Notes: generated by a model from the sequence alone, not told the origin. DNA of 64,000 bases from CADEDH01 sp965262175 (GCA_965262175.1 CBDHES010000002.1:620001-684000); one strand, 5' to 3'. Positions 25,481-34,590 are shown, counted from the first letter of the stretch. Translations and numbers: made by a program.

Positions 25481-26674
25481 TCAGACGTCGATGCGGTACA
25501 GGTCGGCGGCGTTGTCCTGCATGACCCGCCGCACCGCCTCCGGCGACAGGCCGGCCAGGGTGCTGGCCAGGCGGTCGTCGTCGCGGGGGTAGAGACACGT
25601 CGGGTGGGGGAAATCGGTCTCGAACATGACCGACTCGGCACCGAGGTAGTCGACGGCGGGCGCCACCATCGCCGACTCGAACCAGAACGTGCCGAAGAAC
25701 TGGCGGCGGAAGTAGTCGGACGGCGCCATCGTGAGGAACGCCAACTCGTTCGGCGCCGTCTCCCCGAGCTGGTGATCGAGGCTCTCGAGGAAGAACGGAA
25801 GCCACCCCACCCCGCTCTCGACCGACACGAACCGGAGGTCGGGGTGGCGTTCCGGGACCCCGCCGTAGATCAGGTTGCCGATGACCCGGGCGTTGCCGAG
25901 GAAGAGGTTGGCCGACCCGACGGCCAGCTTCCGCTCCTCGCCAAACGACGGCCAGGGCGCCTTGCCGAAGAAGTCGAGGTTGCCCCGGGAGGAGCCGATG
26001 TGGAAGTTCACCGGGAGCCGAAGCTCGGCACAGAGGGCCCAGATCGGGTCCCAGGCCGGCTCGGCCATGTCGGGAAGGCCTGCCTCTTCCGGGTTCGAGC
26101 AGGTGACGATCCCCCGCAGGCCAAGCCCGTCGATCCGCCGGATCTCGTCGGCGGCGGCGTCCAGGTCCCACCATGGCAACAGCGCCATGCCGAACACCCG
26201 GTGGCCGGTGGCGTCCTGGAACTCGGCGAGGGCGTCGTTGTAGATCTCGACGCTGATCCTGCGGAGGGCGTCGTCGGGCGACTTGAGGAAGTTCTGGTTC
26301 CCGAACCCGGCGACGTTGGGGTACATGATCTGGGCGTGGACGCCGAGGGCATCCATCATCGCCACCCGAGCCTCGGGGTCGAAGCTGGCCCGGTGGACCA
26401 TGTCGTTGTCCATCTCGAAGAACGCGGTGCCCGTGATCTTCTGCCCGTCGGTGTCGATCACGCTGGAGGCGATCGGCAGACCGATGGCGATGTCACCGTC
26501 GAACCACCACCGGCGGCGACCACCTCGCTCCCCCAGTTGAGGGACCCGGTCGACGTAGGCCGCCGGAGCTCGGGAGGTCCACAGGTCGGCCGGTTCCGAC
26601 CAGTGGGTGTCGGTGTCGATCACCTTGAGTCCGTCGATCGGACCCGATGCCATCAGCGCCGCCGCGTCGGTCAT
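25481..26674 (-). CDS. Amidohydrolase family (ACMSD-like) protein
   Basis: 397 residues of the amidohydrolase-2 family. The first metal motif reads DTDTHWSEP instead of the usual DxHxH, the second His is in PVNFHIGS and the C-terminal metal Asp in FETDFPHP. The lost second His of the first motif resembles the large actinobacterial subgroup annotated as predicted metal-dependent hydrolases of the TIM-barrel fold. Reaction unknown: decarboxylation or C-C/C-N hydrolysis are both seen in the family. The start at 26674 has CATACT six bases upstream, the same hexamer as the YceI gene. Confidence 0.85.
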   Translation of the reverse strand: MTDAAALMASGPIDGLKVIDTDTHWSEPADLWTSRAPAAYVDRVPQLGERGGRRRWWFDGDIAIGLPIASSVIDTDGQKITGTAFFEMDNDMVHRASFDPEARVAMMDALGVHAQIMYPNVAGFGNQNFLKSPDDALRRISVEIYNDALAEFQDATGHRVFGMALLPWWDLDAAADEIRRIDGLGLRGIVTCSNPEEAGLPDMAEPAWDPIWALCAELRLPVNFHIGSSRGNLDFFGKAPWPSFGEERKLAVGSANLFLGNARVIGNLIYGGVPERHPDLRFVSVESGVGWLPFFLESLDHQLGETAPNELAFLTMAPSDYFRRQFFGTFWFESAMVAPAVDYLGAESVMFETDFPHPTCLYPRDDDRLASTLAGLSPEAVRRVMQDNAADLYRIDV

Positions 26675-26736
26675 GAACGGAGTATGGCATGGGTCGGGTG
26701 GGGCGGGCCCAGCCCGCCCCACCCGACCCGTCCCGG

Positions 26737-28170
26737 TCAGCGGTTCAGGGGCTGGTGACCGTTCTGGCTGGCGGCGTCCTCGGCCGGCGCCGAGCCCGAC
26801 GCCAGGTAGGCCTGGGGTGCGGTGGCGTTCAGCTCGGCGTAGGAGATCCGATCGTCGGCGTGGCCATGGCCCGAGCCGTCGTCACCACCGTCGACCAGAC
26901 CGGCCGGGGCCCGGACGAGGAGCACGGCGCCGGCCACCGAGGCCAGCACCGATGCGGCCAGCACGGCGATCTTGGCACTGTCGACGACCGCCGGGTCATC
27001 GAAGGCCAGCTCGGTGATGAACAGCGACACGGTGAACCCGATACCGGCCAGGAACCCGACCCCGGCGACGTGACTCCAGCTCGTCCCGGCCGGGAGGACG
27101 GCGATGCCGGCCTTGACCGCGATCAGCGACGCCACGATGATGCCGACCGGCTTCCCGACGACGAGGCCCAGCACGATCGCCTGGGCGGCGGCCGCCCCGA
27201 CCGCTTCGCTGAGCGCCGCCCCGGAGACGACGACCCCGGTGTTGGCCAGTGCGAAGACCGGCACGATGAGCAGGGCGGTGACCGGGTGGAGGGTGTGGAT
27301 CAGCCGGTCGGCGACCGACTTGGTCTCCCTGGTGTCGAACACGACGGCCGCCAGCTCGTCGATCGAGTCGGTGGGATGGGCAGTCACCTCGGTGGCGGCG
27401 GGCCGGCGGGGCTTGGCCGGAGCGAGGAGCCCGCAGGCCACGCCGGCGAGGGTGGCGTGGACGCCCGACTCGAACACCGCCAGCCACAGGCCGGTGCCGA
27501 CCAGGATGTAGAGGGGGATCCACCAGACGCCGAGGGCCCGCATGGCGACGATGGTCAGGACCAGGCCGCCGGCGATGGCCAGCGCCGTGGTGTTGAGCGA
27601 CGAGGTGTAGAACAGGGCGATGACGAGGATCGCTCCGAGGTCGTCGACGATGGCCAGGGTCAGGAGGAACACCTTGAGCCGGGACGGGACCCGGTCGCCG
27701 AGCAGGGTGAGGATGCCGACGGCGAAGGCGATGTCGGTTGCCATCGGGATGCCCCAACCGCCCCGGGTCGCCGAGTCGGCGACCAGCACGTAGAACAGGG
27801 CCGGGATGGCCATGCCCCCGAACGCGGCGATCGCCGGCAAGGCCGCCTTCTTGGGGTCCCGGAGGTCGCCGGCGACCAGCTCGCGCTTGATCTCGAGCCC
27901 GGCGACGAAGAAGAAGATCGTCATCAGGCCGTCGTTGACCCAGTGGCCGAGCGACTCGTCGACGGTGAAGGTACCGATCTGGACGATGATGTGGTGATGC
28001 CAGAAGTGGTCGACCGACTCACCGAACGGCGAGTTGGCCAGCACCAGAGCGGTGACCGCTCCGACGATGAGGGCGATGCCGCCCAGGCTCTCGAGGTGGA
28101 GGATGCGTTGGACCGGTCGCCGGATCCGGTCGATCGGCACCTCGATCGGTTGGGGAGGATGACCGCTCAT
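26737..28170 (-). CDS. nhaA: Na+/H+ antiporter NhaA
   Basis: 477 residues, about twelve membrane helices. The ion-site motifs are intact: VDDLGA with Asp176-Asp177, and ATDIAFAVG with Asp146 corresponding to the conserved Asp of helix IV. NhaA exchanges cytoplasmic Na+ (or Li+) for external H+ and controls pH and sodium. The C-terminus has an extra ~55-residue soluble tail rich in His, Asp and Ala (DGSGHGHADD) that could sense metal or pH; this is inference. The start at 28170 has GGAG five bases upstream. The 5' leader can fold in a way that covers this site. Confidence 0.93.
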   Translation of the reverse strand: MSGHPPQPIEVPIDRIRRPVQRILHLESLGGIALIVGAVTALVLANSPFGESVDHFWHHHIIVQIGTFTVDESLGHWVNDGLMTIFFFVAGLEIKRELVAGDLRDPKKAALPAIAAFGGMAIPALFYVLVADSATRGGWGIPMATDIAFAVGILTLLGDRVPSRLKVFLLTLAIVDDLGAILVIALFYTSSLNTTALAIAGGLVLTIVAMRALGVWWIPLYILVGTGLWLAVFESGVHATLAGVACGLLAPAKPRRPAATEVTAHPTDSIDELAAVVFDTRETKSVADRLIHTLHPVTALLIVPVFALANTGVVVSGAALSEAVGAAAAQAIVLGLVVGKPVGIIVASLIAVKAGIAVLPAGTSWSHVAGVGFLAGIGFTVSLFITELAFDDPAVVDSAKIAVLAASVLASVAGAVLLVRAPAGLVDGGDDGSGHGHADDRISYAELNATAPQAYLASGSAPAEDAASQNGHQPLNR

Positions 28171-28240
28171 GGGGGCTCCAGTGAGTAGACGATGCTGCGC
28201 ACGATGCATCGGCCCCGACGTTGCGGATCTGTATCCGCAG
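28171..28240 (-). promoter_or_regulatory. Structured 5' leader of nhaA, possible ion riboswitch
   Basis: On the minus strand the leader contains a hairpin TGCGGAT-N4-ATCCGCA (28222-28239), a 10-bp palindrome (28202-28211), and a GGGGC (28212-28216) that can pair with the GCCCC (28172-28176) between the GGAG ribosome site and ATG. nhaA genes are known to be controlled by Li+/Na+ riboswitches of the nhaA-I and nhaA-II classes; membership here is not established. Confidence 0.3.
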
Positions 28241-28298
28241 ACCCGCGGCGCGGGCCGGAACGATTCGATCGGCCCAAACCGGCCCCGGGTTCGGTCGG

Positions 28299-29825
28299 TC
28301 AGAGGTCGCTGGCGACCGTGCCCCGGTTCCGTCCGTTGGCCTTCGAGGCGTACAGGGCCCGGTCGGCGGCGTTGTAGAGGTTGCTGACGTCGGGTCCGTC
28401 GTTGGGATCGAACATCGCCGAGCCGATGCTGACCGTGACCTTCAGAGGGCCGGCCGAGGTCTCGATCGGCTCCTCGGCGATCAGGCGGCGCACCCGATCC
28501 ATGGCGCCGGACAGATCCTCGGGGGCGGCGTCGGGCATGACGAGGGCGAACTCCTCGCCTCCGATGCGGGCGGTGAGCTCGGTCCGGCGGGTGGTCTTGG
28601 CCAGCCGGGCTCCGATCTCGGTCAGCACCTCGTCACCGACGGCGTGACCGTGGGTGTCGTTGACCGACTTGAAGTGGTCGGCGTCGATCAACATCAGGGC
28701 CAGGCCGGTGGTCCGGGGCCGCCGGTAGTGGCTCGTCGCCTGGTAGTCGATGAACGAGTCGTACATCCGGCGGTTGGGGAGGCCGGTCAGCGCGTCGGTC
28801 GTCACCTCGACGTGGAGCTTCTCGTTGGCCTCGGCCAACTCGTTGGCCCGCACCTGCTGACCGCCGAGGGCGGCCGCCATCTCGAGGCTCACCTTGGCCA
28901 TCAGCGACTGGGCGGTGGCCATGAGATCGACGATCGGGGCGGCGGCGATCTCGCCCAGGTCGAACAGGATGGCGAGGTCGTTGAGGTCGACGGTGGCCCG
29001 GCTGAGAATGTCCTCGATCTCTCGTTCGGTGATCCCCAGCCGCCGGGCGGCGGACAGCTCGAGTTGGGCCAGGGCGGCCATCTGCTCCGCGTGCTCGGTC
29101 AGGAGGAAGCACGCGGCGTCGCCGGCCACGTCGAGGGCCGCTGCGGCATCGGCCAGTTCGTCGGGGGCGTCGCCCGGGTTGGGCCGGTACCGGACCGCCC
29201 CGCTGATCGGCGACGGGAGCTGCCACCCTTCGAGGATCGCCGCGGACACCTCATCGCTGGTGAAGCCGAGAACGGCTCGCTCCTCATCGGGGCCCAGCCT
29301 GATGCCGACCTCGGTGAAGCGCTCGGCGTAGGCCGGAACCGACGCCAGGGCGAACTTGCCGACGTTGCCCAGGAGGCCGGCCACGAAGATCTGGTCGCAG
29401 GCACGGGGAAAGCGAACCTCGGCCAGATAGCGCCCGACGACGCTGGTCGCCAGGCTGTGGCGCCACAGGAGGGCGCTGTCGACCTGCTCGGCCTCGAGGT
29501 TGGCGGTCAGGTTGAAACCGAGCGCCAACATCTTGACCGTCGTCAAGCCGAGCAGGGTGGCTGCCCGGAGGAGGCTGGTGACCTCGGCCCCCGGCGAGTA
29601 GAAGGCCGAATTGGCCATCCGGAGGAGCCGAGCGGCGAGTGCCGGGTCGTGGTCGATGGCCGACACGAGGTCGGTCATCGAGGCGTTCTCGTCGTCGGCG
29701 ATCCGGAGGATCTCGACGGCGACCGGTGCGAGGGTCGTGAGGTCGCCGAAGCCGGCAACCACCTCCTCGATGGTCACGTCGGCCCTCGAACCCTCGACGG
29801 TCGGGTTGTGGTGTGCTCCGCTCAC
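28299..29825 (-). CDS. HDOD-GGDEF diguanylate cyclase
   Basis: 508 residues from GTG 29825. Residues ~15-215 form an HDOD domain (HDPALAARLLRMANSAFY and the LLGLTTVKML helix), a protein-interaction fold related to HD hydrolases but without the metal His-Asp pair. A helical linker (~230-340) leads to a GGDEF domain with the active motif GGEEF and substrate residues in DADHFKSVND. The product inhibition site reads RRTE instead of RxxD. It should make c-di-GMP from GTP. The gene overlaps the small membrane protein gene by 4 bp at the end of the flhA operon, so it probably tunes motility. Confidence 0.9.
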   Translation of the reverse strand: MSGAHHNPTVEGSRADVTIEEVVAGFGDLTTLAPVAVEILRIADDENASMTDLVSAIDHDPALAARLLRMANSAFYSPGAEVTSLLRAATLLGLTTVKMLALGFNLTANLEAEQVDSALLWRHSLATSVVGRYLAEVRFPRACDQIFVAGLLGNVGKFALASVPAYAERFTEVGIRLGPDEERAVLGFTSDEVSAAILEGWQLPSPISGAVRYRPNPGDAPDELADAAAALDVAGDAACFLLTEHAEQMAALAQLELSAARRLGITEREIEDILSRATVDLNDLAILFDLGEIAAAPIVDLMATAQSLMAKVSLEMAAALGGQQVRANELAEANEKLHVEVTTDALTGLPNRRMYDSFIDYQATSHYRRPRTTGLALMLIDADHFKSVNDTHGHAVGDEVLTEIGARLAKTTRRTELTARIGGEEFALVMPDAAPEDLSGAMDRVRRLIAEEPIETSAGPLKVTVSIGSAMFDPNDGPDVSNLYNAADRALYASKANGRNRGTVASDL

Positions 29826-30112
29826 GGGGCTCCCTGTCGGCCGCTACCGCCCGACGATGAGGACCGATCGGCCCGGGGTGACTGGTCGAGCACCGCGCCG
29901 ACGAACGCCGCCCCCGCCACGCTGACCACGACGCAGGCGACGAACCGCATGAGGGCGCTCTCGTAGGACCCGCTGCCGGTGACGGCGTCGGTCAAGGGCC
30001 CCCACCCGACGACCAGCGAGAGCAGCAGCCCGGCGCCGACCGCCGGCCCTCGATAGGCCACCCGGGGCCCGACCCGGACCGTGGGCTCGTCGGGATCGGG
30101 GCGATCAGGCAT
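29822..30112 (-). CDS. Small membrane protein of the flhA operon
   Basis: 96 residues with two predicted membrane helices (~23-42 and ~53-74) flanked by Pro/Arg/Asp-rich ends. There is no family I recognise. It overlaps the FlhF-like gene by 8 bp and the HDOD-GGDEF gene by 4 bp, which makes translational coupling likely and places it in the motility unit. It might anchor or regulate the cyclase encoded next; nothing in the sequence proves this. Confidence 0.65.
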   Translation of the reverse strand: MPDRPDPDEPTVRVGPRVAYRGPAVGAGLLLSLVVGWGPLTDAVTGSGSYESALMRFVACVVVSVAGAAFVGAVLDQSPRADRSSSSGGSGRQGAP

Positions 30113-31637
30113 CGGTCGTCCGATCCCGCATGGCGACGACCAGCTCGCCCGTCACGTCGGCGCCACCGACCGTGGCGATCGGATGACCGTCGTCGAGCAG
30201 GTCGAGGACCGTGCCGGGCGGGACCCGGGCGGTGAGGTCGATCACGTAGGGCCGCCCCCCGCCACCGGTCCTGCAGCGGGCCAGCCCATCGTCGTCGGGG
30301 AGACCGGGCACGACGAACCGGACCAGGCCGATCCCGGCCTCACCCGAGAGGCGGTTCACCAGCGGCCCGACCCAGGACGGGATGGCGGTTGGCGCGTCGA
30401 TCACCAGGACCGTCGGCGACGGGTTCGATGCGACGGCGGTGGCCAGCAACTGGGCCGACGAACGGACCAAGGTCCACTGGGCGTCGATGGTGGCCGTGCT
30501 CCGGGCGGTCAGGACCACCACGTCGGAGGGTCCGAGTCCATAGCCTCCCTGGTGGGCCCGGATCACGGGGATGGCGGCGGCCAGCGGACCGACGATGACA
30601 TTACGGGCGGCCGGCATCGGGAGGAACGCGTCGAGCTCACGGTTGGTCCGGTCGATCCGGTGCCACAACGGCGACGGTGGGTGGGGTGGCACCAGCCGTT
30701 CCTCGGGGGCGTCGTCGGTGGGGGTCGTGTCGTCGTCCGCTCGGTCGGTCCCGCCGGCCTCGGGCGACCAATCATCGTGAGCCGCTCGGCCGGGTTCATC
30801 GTCGCCGGCCATCGGGTGACGATCGACCGGTACCCCCTCGACGGGGATCGGATCGCCGGGCCCGACATCGGCTCGGGGGGCGGTGGGTCGACCGGCCAGG
30901 TGATCGACCTGCTCGCCGTCGAGGCGGCGCACGTGCAACGCCTCCGAGGCGACGACCCGGACACTGCCGCCGGGTGGGGGCGTCTCTCCCCCTCGTCGTT
31001 CGGTCTCGACGGTCGACTCGTCGACGACGACCGGCTCGTCGGACCCGTCGGGTTCGTCCGATCGGCCACGGTCGTCCCGGACGTCGACCTCCACCTCGGG
31101 TCGGTCGCGCCGATCGACGAGGTCGATGGCGTCCAGACGGCGTTCGGCCGCCGGGCGACGGTCGATCGCCTCCACGGGCTCGGCGGGGCCGGCCACGTCG
31201 ACCGAGTCGACGATCTGGAGCTCGGCCAGCCGCTGCTCCAGAAGCCGCTTGAACCGGGCGTCCCGCTCGGGGTCGTAGGTGTCCTCGTCGTCTTCCCACC
31301 CGTCCTGCAGGGCCCGACCGGCTCCTCCCGGGCGCTTCTCCTCTTCCCCACCACCGGAGCCGGACGGCCGCTCCGGTACCCGCTCGCCCCGGTCGGAGGA
31401 GGATGCGGGGGGTTCGTGGTCCATCGCCCCCTCGACGGGGCGACCGGTCGGGTCGCCATCGACCAACACCTCGAACTCCTCGCGGCAGAAGAACCCGGCG
31501 ATACCGCCGGAACGGATGCGGTTGACGGCCGCGATCGAGGCCGAGGGGCCGTGCTCGGTCACGACCCGCTCGAGGAGCTCAGCCAGCTCCGGACCCGAGT
31601 ATCGCTGGCGGTTCGGGCTTGACGCCTGCGTGTTCAA
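30105..31637 (-). CDS. FlhF-like protein lacking the GTPase P-loop
   Basis: 510 residues. The first ~60 residues resemble the N-terminal domain of FlhF (helix, then IRSGGIAGFFCREEFEV, compare the FlhF xGGVxGFF turn). Next comes a ~270-residue acidic disordered segment (Asp/Glu/Pro/Arg). The last ~170 residues follow the strand and helix order of an SRP-type GTPase but start VGPLAAAIPVIR where FlhF has VGPTGVGKTT, and lack DxxG and TKxD. FlhF follows flhA in many genomes, which fits this place. It starts at TTG 31637 with AGGAG nine bases upstream and overlaps flhA by 59 bp. It is paralogous to the protein at 42458-43027. Nucleotide binding is unlikely; a scaffold role in flagellar siting or export is inference. 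Confidence 0.7.
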   Translation of the reverse strand: MNTQASSPNRQRYSGPELAELLERVVTEHGPSASIAAVNRIRSGGIAGFFCREEFEVLVDGDPTGRPVEGAMDHEPPASSSDRGERVPERPSGSGGGEEEKRPGGAGRALQDGWEDDEDTYDPERDARFKRLLEQRLAELQIVDSVDVAGPAEPVEAIDRRPAAERRLDAIDLVDRRDRPEVEVDVRDDRGRSDEPDGSDEPVVVDESTVETERRGGETPPPGGSVRVVASEALHVRRLDGEQVDHLAGRPTAPRADVGPGDPIPVEGVPVDRHPMAGDDEPGRAAHDDWSPEAGGTDRADDDTTPTDDAPEERLVPPHPPSPLWHRIDRTNRELDAFLPMPAARNVIVGPLAAAIPVIRAHQGGYGLGPSDVVVLTARSTATIDAQWTLVRSSAQLLATAVASNPSPTVLVIDAPTAIPSWVGPLVNRLSGEAGIGLVRFVVPGLPDDDGLARCRTGGGGRPYVIDLTARVPPGTVLDLLDDGHPIATVGGADVTGELVVAMRDRTTDA

Positions 31638-33660
31638 GGCTCACCACTCCTGCATTTTCGACCTGGACCTGCGGACCGAGCTCCTCGGGGCTCATCACCG
31701 GAGCCTGGACCTCGGTCAGTGACAACAACTTTCGGAGGGGCCGCCGGAGGCCCCTGGCCGCCACCAACACCGGCGACCGACCCCGTTGCTCGACCTTCAC
31801 GACCTCGCCCCGGATGGCCATCGCCAGCTTGTGGAGGAGGCCGGGATCGAGGACGAAGTCGGTCCCCTGGGGGCTGGTCTCCAGCGCCGAGAGCAAACCC
31901 TGCTCGAGCACCGGATCGATGGTGATGACGTGGAGCCGCCCGTCACCGTCGGCGCAGCCGGCGGAGATCGACGGCCCCAGCGCGACCCGGACCGCCTCGG
32001 TCAGCTCGGTCGGGTCGCGGGTCACCCGAGCCCGCTCGCTGAGCACGTCGAGGATTCGAACGATGTCCCGAATGGGGACCTGCTCGTTGAGGAGGTCCTG
32101 CAGGACCCGCTGGACCTCGGCGATCGTCAGCTCCGAGGCGTTGAGCTCCTCGACGACCGCCGGATCGCTCTGGCGGACCAGTTCGATCAGCTCCTTGACC
32201 TCCTGGCGGCTCAGGAGCTGGGAGGCCAGCCGGCGTATCGTTTCGGCGAGGTGGGTGGTGATGACCGACGCTCGGTCGACCACCGTCGCTCCGACCGTCT
32301 CGGCCAATGTCCGGGAGGTCTCGGGCAGCCACTTCGCCGGGAGCCCGAACACCGGCTCGACGGCCGCCGGACCGGGGAGGGCATCGAGGTCGTCGGCGAT
32401 CGCCAGCACGTGGCCGGGCGGCGCCTTCCCCCGGGCCATCTCGACCCCGTGGACCGTGACCGAGTATTCGCCGGGACCGAGGTCGATGTTGTCCCGGGTC
32501 CGGACCGGCGGAATGATCAGCCCGATCTCCCGGGCGATCTTGCGGCGGAGGGCCCGGACCCGGTCGAGCAGGTCGCCGCCCTCGGCCGGGTCGACGAGGT
32601 CGATCATGTCGACCGCCAACTCCAGCTCGAGCGGCTCCGGTCGGATCTCGTAGGCCAGCTGGACCGGTTCGGGCACCTCCTCCTCGGTGACCTCCTCGGC
32701 GTCGTGCTCGGCCTGCTCGGCGTCGGCCCGCGCCGCCAGCTGGCGGCCGACCAGGAACAGGCCCGAACCGACGAGGCCGAACGGCAGGAGCGGCAACCCC
32801 GGGGCCAGACCGAGCATCAGGACCGTCATCCCCCCGTACCGCAGCGCCCGATGCTGGGCCGAGAGCTGCCCGACCACGTCGCTTCCCAGGTCGCCATCAC
32901 CGCTGGCCCGGGTGACGATGATGCCGCTGGCGATCGAGATCAGCAGCGCCGGGATCTGGGAGACCAGCCCGTCGCCGATCGTCAACGTCGAGTACGTGTC
33001 GACGGCCTGGCCGAAGGGCAGACCTCGCTGGGCGATGCCGATGACGAGCCCCCCGATCAAGTTGATCAGGGTGATCAGGACACCGGCGATGGCGTCGCCC
33101 TTGACGAACTTCGACGCACCGTCCATCGCCCCGTAGAAGTCAGCTTCGGAGCTGATCTCGTTCCGCCGCTTGCGGGCCGTCTCCTCATCGATGAGGCCGG
33201 CGCCGAGGTCGGCATCGATCGCCATCTGCTTGCCGGGCATGGCGTCGAGGGTGAACCGGGCCCCGACCTCGGCCACCCGGGACGCACCGTTGGTGACCAC
33301 CACGAACTGGATGACGACGAGGATGAGGAACACCACCAGGCCGACGACGACCGAGCCGCCGACCACGAAGGAGCCGAAGGCCGAGATCACCCCACCGGCC
33401 GACCCGGAGGTGAGGATGAGCCGGGTCGACGACACGTTGAGCGCGAGCCGGAACAGTGTGGCGATGAGCAGCAGCGACGGGAAGGCGGCCAGGTCGAGGG
33501 CCCGTGAGGTCATGATCGTCGTCAACAGCAACAACACGCCGAAGGCGATGTTGAGCGACAGGAGGAGGTCGAGGAGGATCCCGGGCAGGGGCACGACCAT
33601 GAGCGCGACGACGGCGATCATGCCCGCCGACAACACCCCTCCTCCTCCCCTGGTCACCAT
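31579..33660 (-). CDS. flhA: Flagellar export gate protein FlhA
   Basis: 693 residues, the usual FlhA size. Eight membrane helices lie in the first ~320 residues with the FHIPEP-type cytoplasmic loop (GARFTLDAMPGKQMAIDADL), then the linker and the four-part cytoplasmic domain that forms the nonameric ring receiving chaperone-cargo complexes. Start: ATG 33660 is preferred because GGAG stands seven bases upstream; a GTG at 33684 has none. The gene is divergent from fliA across ~190 bp and leads a four-gene unit. It is separated from the fliPQR-flhB operon by 8 kb. Confidence 0.95.
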   Translation of the reverse strand: MVTRGGGGVLSAGMIAVVALMVVPLPGILLDLLLSLNIAFGVLLLLTTIMTSRALDLAAFPSLLLIATLFRLALNVSSTRLILTSGSAGGVISAFGSFVVGGSVVVGLVVFLILVVIQFVVVTNGASRVAEVGARFTLDAMPGKQMAIDADLGAGLIDEETARKRRNEISSEADFYGAMDGASKFVKGDAIAGVLITLINLIGGLVIGIAQRGLPFGQAVDTYSTLTIGDGLVSQIPALLISIASGIIVTRASGDGDLGSDVVGQLSAQHRALRYGGMTVLMLGLAPGLPLLPFGLVGSGLFLVGRQLAARADAEQAEHDAEEVTEEEVPEPVQLAYEIRPEPLELELAVDMIDLVDPAEGGDLLDRVRALRRKIAREIGLIIPPVRTRDNIDLGPGEYSVTVHGVEMARGKAPPGHVLAIADDLDALPGPAAVEPVFGLPAKWLPETSRTLAETVGATVVDRASVITTHLAETIRRLASQLLSRQEVKELIELVRQSDPAVVEELNASELTIAEVQRVLQDLLNEQVPIRDIVRILDVLSERARVTRDPTELTEAVRVALGPSISAGCADGDGRLHVITIDPVLEQGLLSALETSPQGTDFVLDPGLLHKLAMAIRGEVVKVEQRGRSPVLVAARGLRRPLRKLLSLTEVQAPVMSPEELGPQVQVENAGVVSLEHAGVKPEPPAILGSGAG

Positions 33661-33851
33661 CGATCCGCTCCATTCAGCCGTCACCGGGTCGCTCGGCTCG
33701 CTGGATCCAGGTCGGCTGGCTTGGCGGTGATGTGAGTCGTTGGACCCGGTGACGATGGTCCCGCTGCGCCCTCAAGGCCGGGGGTGCCGGCGTCGTAGCC
33801 CTACGTGGGGATCGACCCATGGAGGGGTCGCCGCCACCAAGGAGGGTGGGT

Positions 33852-34559
33852 GTGAGCGAAGTGCTTTCCCGCGCGCAGCGGGAGATGGTGTTGGCCAACG
33901 TCGGGCTGGTCGAGCACATCGTCCAGCGGGTCGCCCGTGGACTTCCGGCCAGCCACAGCCGCGATGACCTCGTCCAGTCCGGAATGCTGGGTCTGATCGG
34001 GGCCACAACCCGCTTCGACCCGTCGACCGGGGCGGCGTTCTCCACCTTCGCCGGTCGTCGGATCGAAGGGGCGGTGATCGACGCCCTGCGGGCCGCCGAC
34101 TGGGCCCCGCGGTCGGTGCGCTCGATGCAACGCCAGGTCCGGGAACTGCGCGACGCGGGGAGCGAGTCGCCGTCGTGGTGCGAGATCGGCCAGCGACTCC
34201 AGCTCGACGACCGGCAGCTCGACCGCCTCCGGCGGGACCTCGCCCGTATCGACCTGGTGTCGCTCGACAAGCCGGCCGGTGAGGACGGCCTGTCCTCGCT
34301 GGCCGACCTGATCGTCGACGACCGGTCTTCGATCGAGGACGATCTGGCCGACCGGGAGTTGCGGGCCAGCCTTCGGCTGGGCCTCACCCGCCTCGGCGAG
34401 CGCCACCGGATCGTCATCGTCGGCTACTTCTTCGAGGGTCGGACCGTGGCCCGCTTGGCCGACCTCCTCCACATCAGCCCATCGAGGGTCAGCCAGATCA
34501 AGGAAGAGGCCCTCGGCAAGTTGCGAGCCGAGTTGGTGACGTCGACCTCCAGGGGCTAA
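33852..34559 (+). CDS. fliA: Flagellar sigma factor sigma-28 (FliA)
   Basis: 235 residues with sigma regions 2 (VGLVEHIVQRVARGLP, DDLVQSGMLGLI, FSTFAGRRIEGAVIDALR), 3 and 4 (ending SPSRVSQIKEEALGKLR), without region 1.1, as in FliA/WhiG. It directs polymerase to late flagellar promoters. GTG 33852 is chosen because AAGGAGG lies six bases before it; the upstream ATG at 33819 has no such site. It begins the unit fliA-flgN-flgK-flgL-flagellin. No FlgM anti-sigma gene is seen in the window. Given the location, motility sigma is preferred over a sporulation WhiG. Confidence 0.92.
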   Translation: MSEVLSRAQREMVLANVGLVEHIVQRVARGLPASHSRDDLVQSGMLGLIGATTRFDPSTGAAFSTFAGRRIEGAVIDALRAADWAPRSVRSMQRQVRELRDAGSESPSWCEIGQRLQLDDRQLDRLRRDLARIDLVSLDKPAGEDGLSSLADLIVDDRSSIEDDLADRELRASLRLGLTRLGERHRIVIVGYFFEGRTVARLADLLHISPSRVSQIKEEALGKLRAELVTSTSRG

Positions 34560-34590
34560 CAATCCGCCGGTCGCGGCCGAGTCGAGATGC

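Noticed and set aside
26689..28188. A 499-codon plus-strand frame rich in Asp, Gly, Arg and His
   Set aside because: Opposite nhaA, whose membrane helices and ion-site Asp residues are clear; stop-free only because of base composition.
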